A stretch of DNA of 41,313 nt from Acidimicrobiia bacterium (GTDB lineage: Bacteria > Actinomycetota > Acidimicrobiia > Acidimicrobiales > SKKL01): positions 1-41,313 of the forward strand of contig JAENWR010000023.1 in assembly GCA_016649895.1 (NCBI GenBank), read 5' to 3'. The position numbers were made by a program, and so were the translations under genes. The notes beneath the pieces are model-generated. The model saw only the letters and a list, made by a program, of their open reading frames with translations. It made no database searches and was not told the DNA's origin. Positions 39,982 through 41,313 of the stretch are shown here, piece by piece. Position 1 is the first letter of the stretch. Every line of letters begins with the position of its first letter.

Positions 39982-41089
39982 CGCCCTGCTCCTGGGCACG
40001 CCGCCACCGCAGGTAGCTCTCCATGAACTGGCCGACCTCGCCGTCGAGCACTGCCTCGACCGCTCCCACTTCGTGGTCGGTCCGGAGGTCCTTCACCATC
40101 TGGTAGGGGTGCAGGACGTAGGAGCGGATCTGGCTGCCCCACCCGACCTCGCGCTGCTCGCCGGCGATGGCGGCGAGCTCGGCGGCACGGTTCTGGCGTT
40201 CGAGGTCGGCGAGCTTGGCCGCCATGACCTGCATCGCTCGCTCCTTGTTCTGCCGCTGGCTCCGCTCGTTCTGGCACGACGTGACGAGGCCGGTGGGAAG
40301 GTGGGTGATGCGCACCGCCGAATCGGTGACGTTGACGTGCTGGCCGCCGGCGCCCGACGAGCGGTAGGTGTCGATCCGCAGGTCCTTCTCGTCGATGTTG
40401 ATCTCGATCTCGCCCTTGTCGAGGAACGGCACCGCGGCCACCGACGCGAACGCGGTGTGGCGACGGGCGGCCGAGTCGAACGGGGAGATGCGCACCAGGC
40501 GATGCACGCCACGCTCGGCCTGCAGCAGCCCGTAGGCGTAGCGACCCTTGACGATGAAGGTGGCCGAGGTGATGCCCGCCTCCTGGCCGGCCGACACCGA
40601 GTCGAGCTCGACCTCGAAGCCGCGGCGTTCGGCCCAACGGAGGTACATGCGCAGGAGCATCTCGGCCCAGTCCTGCGAGTCGGTGCCGCCGGCCCCCGAG
40701 TGCACCTCGCAGATGGCGTCGTGCTCGTCGTGCTCACCGGAGAAGAGCGACCGCAGCTCGAGCTCGTCGAACCGACCGGAGAGGTCGACGAGAGCCTGAT
40801 CGAGCTCGGGCTCGAGGGTCTCGTCGCCCTCCTCGCGGGCCATGTCGTAGAGGGTGGCCGCGTCGTCGATTGCCCCGCTGAGCTGGGAGAACGCGTCGAG
40901 GTCGTCGTTCACCGAGGTGAGCTCGGTGGTGACCTTGCGGGCCTTCTCCTGGTCGTCCCACAGGTCGGGGCGCGACGCCTCGGTCTCGAGCTGGGGCTGG
41001 CGGGCCCGCAGCTCGTCGATCTTCAGGTAGCCCTCGGCTTCTTCGAGCCGGCGCCGAAGTGCCTTCAGGTCGTCGGTGATGTCGTGCAC
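39977..41089 (-). CDS. prfB: Peptide chain release factor 2
   Basis: Releases the finished peptide at UGA and UAA stop codons. The 370-residue chain has the N-terminal helical domain, GAGGTDSQDWAEMLLRMY, the SPF recognition tripeptide at 202–204 (ISPFDSAARRHTAFAS) and the catalytic GGQ at 248–250 (SGAGGQHVNVTDSAVRITHLPTG). The reading frame is uninterrupted, so the programmed +1 frameshift found near codon 26 in many bacteria is absent. Start GTG 41089 lies 3 nt after the secA stop with no clear ribosome-binding site, suggesting coupled translation. The C-terminus falls in the tandem repeat. Confidence 0.96.
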   Translation of the reverse strand: MHDITDDLKALRRRLEEAEGYLKIDELRARQPQLETEASRPDLWDDQEKARKVTTELTSVNDDLDAFSQLSGAIDDAATLYDMAREEGDETLEPELDQALVDLSGRFDELELRSLFSGEHDEHDAICEVHSGAGGTDSQDWAEMLLRMYLRWAERRGFEVELDSVSAGQEAGITSATFIVKGRYAYGLLQAERGVHRLVRISPFDSAARRHTAFASVAAVPFLDKGEIEINIDEKDLRIDTYRSSGAGGQHVNVTDSAVRITHLPTGLVTSCQNERSQRQNKERAMQVMAAKLADLERQNRAAELAAIAGEQREVGWGSQIRSYVLHPYQMVKDLRTDHEVGAVEAVLDGEVGQFMESYLRWRRAQEQGE

Positions 41090-41092
41090 GTG

Positions 41093-41313
41093 TCAGGCGC
41101 CGTGGCAGAGCTTGAACTTCTTGCCGCTCCCGCACGGGCACGGTGCGTTGCGGGGCGTCTTGTCCCACTCGGACTTCACCACTGGGGTCATCGTGGCGGG
41201 CTGGTCGGCTACTGCGGCGGGGGCCGCGGCGGGCCCGCCCTCCGCGGCGACGCTCCGGGCGGCCGCCTCCATCCCGCCTCCGGCACCCCCATCATCAGGC
41301 GCCGAGTACTGCA
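41093..41313 (-). CDS. secA: Preprotein translocase SecA, C-terminal end (partial)
   Basis: Only the last 72 residues are in the window. They comprise an Ala/Gly/Pro-rich variable linker, [15 protein letters not shown], and the SEC-C zinc motif [15 protein letters not shown] (ligands Cys, Cys, Cys, His). This motif binds zinc and SecB or the ribosome in SecA, and the secA–prfB–ftsE–ftsX order is usual in actinobacteria. Other SEC-C proteins share the motif, but the gene order favours SecA. The gene continues beyond the right edge. Confidence 0.85.
   Translation of the reverse strand, partial: QYSAPDDGGAGGGMEAAARSVAAEGGPAAAPAAVADQPATMTPVVKSEWDKTPRNAPCPCGSGKKFKLCHGA

Noticed and set aside
39913-39989. 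CRISPR-like repeat
   Set aside because: The units are directly adjacent with no spacers and derive from the prfB tail, so this is a simple tandem repeat.
38161-40026. 621-codon plus-strand frame over ftsX and ftsE
   Set aside because: Antisense to two certain housekeeping genes, with no domain and a biased composition.
41000-41089. Programmed frameshift in prfB
   Set aside because: The early region has no in-frame TGA with the CTTTGAC-type slip site; the gene reads through in one frame.
1-41313. tRNA, rRNA, transposase, integrase or attachment sites
   Set aside because: None was recognised on either strand; all larger frames are explained by polysaccharide, metabolic or division genes.

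Overview
The window is high-GC DNA in which GTG starts and 4-nt stop/start overlaps (ATGA, GTGA) are common. The right edge has the order secA–prfB–ftsE–ftsX. With the actinobacterial-type promoter elements and family content, this suggests a high-GC actinobacterium, possibly of the Acidimicrobiia; that placement is inference from layout and base composition. There is no tRNA, rRNA, CRISPR array or recognisable insertion sequence, and no gene-free stretch longer than about 240 bases.

Positions 1–34021 are almost entirely a surface-polysaccharide locus. It carries a complete Wzx/Wzy-type toolkit: galE (UDP-galactose supply), a polyprenyl-phosphate sugar-1-phosphate transferase that starts the lipid-linked unit, a battery of glycosyltransferases (a double GT4, three more GT4/WecG types and four GT2), a polysaccharide pyruvyl transferase, a Wzx-type flippase, a Wzz-like chain-length protein followed by a P-loop protein that has lost its Walker lysine, a Wzy/ligase-like polymerase, two hexapeptide acyltransferases, a membrane acyltransferase-like protein, and secreted proteins (a clan GH-A glycosidase and a DUF4214 protein).

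A cassette at 12609–18520 (glucose-1-phosphate cytidylyltransferase, DUF4910 peptidase-like protein, RmlC-like epimerase, glutamate-semialdehyde-aminomutase-like aminotransferase, PIG-L deacetylase, SDR epimerase) probably makes or finishes an unusual nucleotide-activated sugar. A TylC3/NovU-type C-methyltransferase at 27354–28586 could add a branch carbon to it. A plus-strand run at 30133–34021 (acetyltransferase, GT2, GMC oxidoreductase, small catalase-like protein) closes the locus.

Positions 34041–38082 are mixed accessory and housekeeping genes: a two-gene membrane micro-operon behind a possible SigF/SigB-type promoter, a DUF2505 protein, galK, a crotonase-family enzyme, and the azlC/azlD branched-chain amino acid exporter pair.

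Positions 38188–41313 (minus strand) hold ftsX, ftsE, prfB and the C-terminal end of secA. A 23-bp tandem repeat runs across the prfB stop codon.

The most interesting items are: the small protein at 33329 that aligns by eye with the N-terminal part of catalase; the WecG–STAS fusion; the double glycosyltransferase and its neighbouring half-length paralogue; the Walker-lysine-less BY-kinase-like protein; two membrane microproteins (47 and 26 aa) that fit tightly into operons; and the cytidylyltransferase cassette that has no obvious 4,6-dehydratase.
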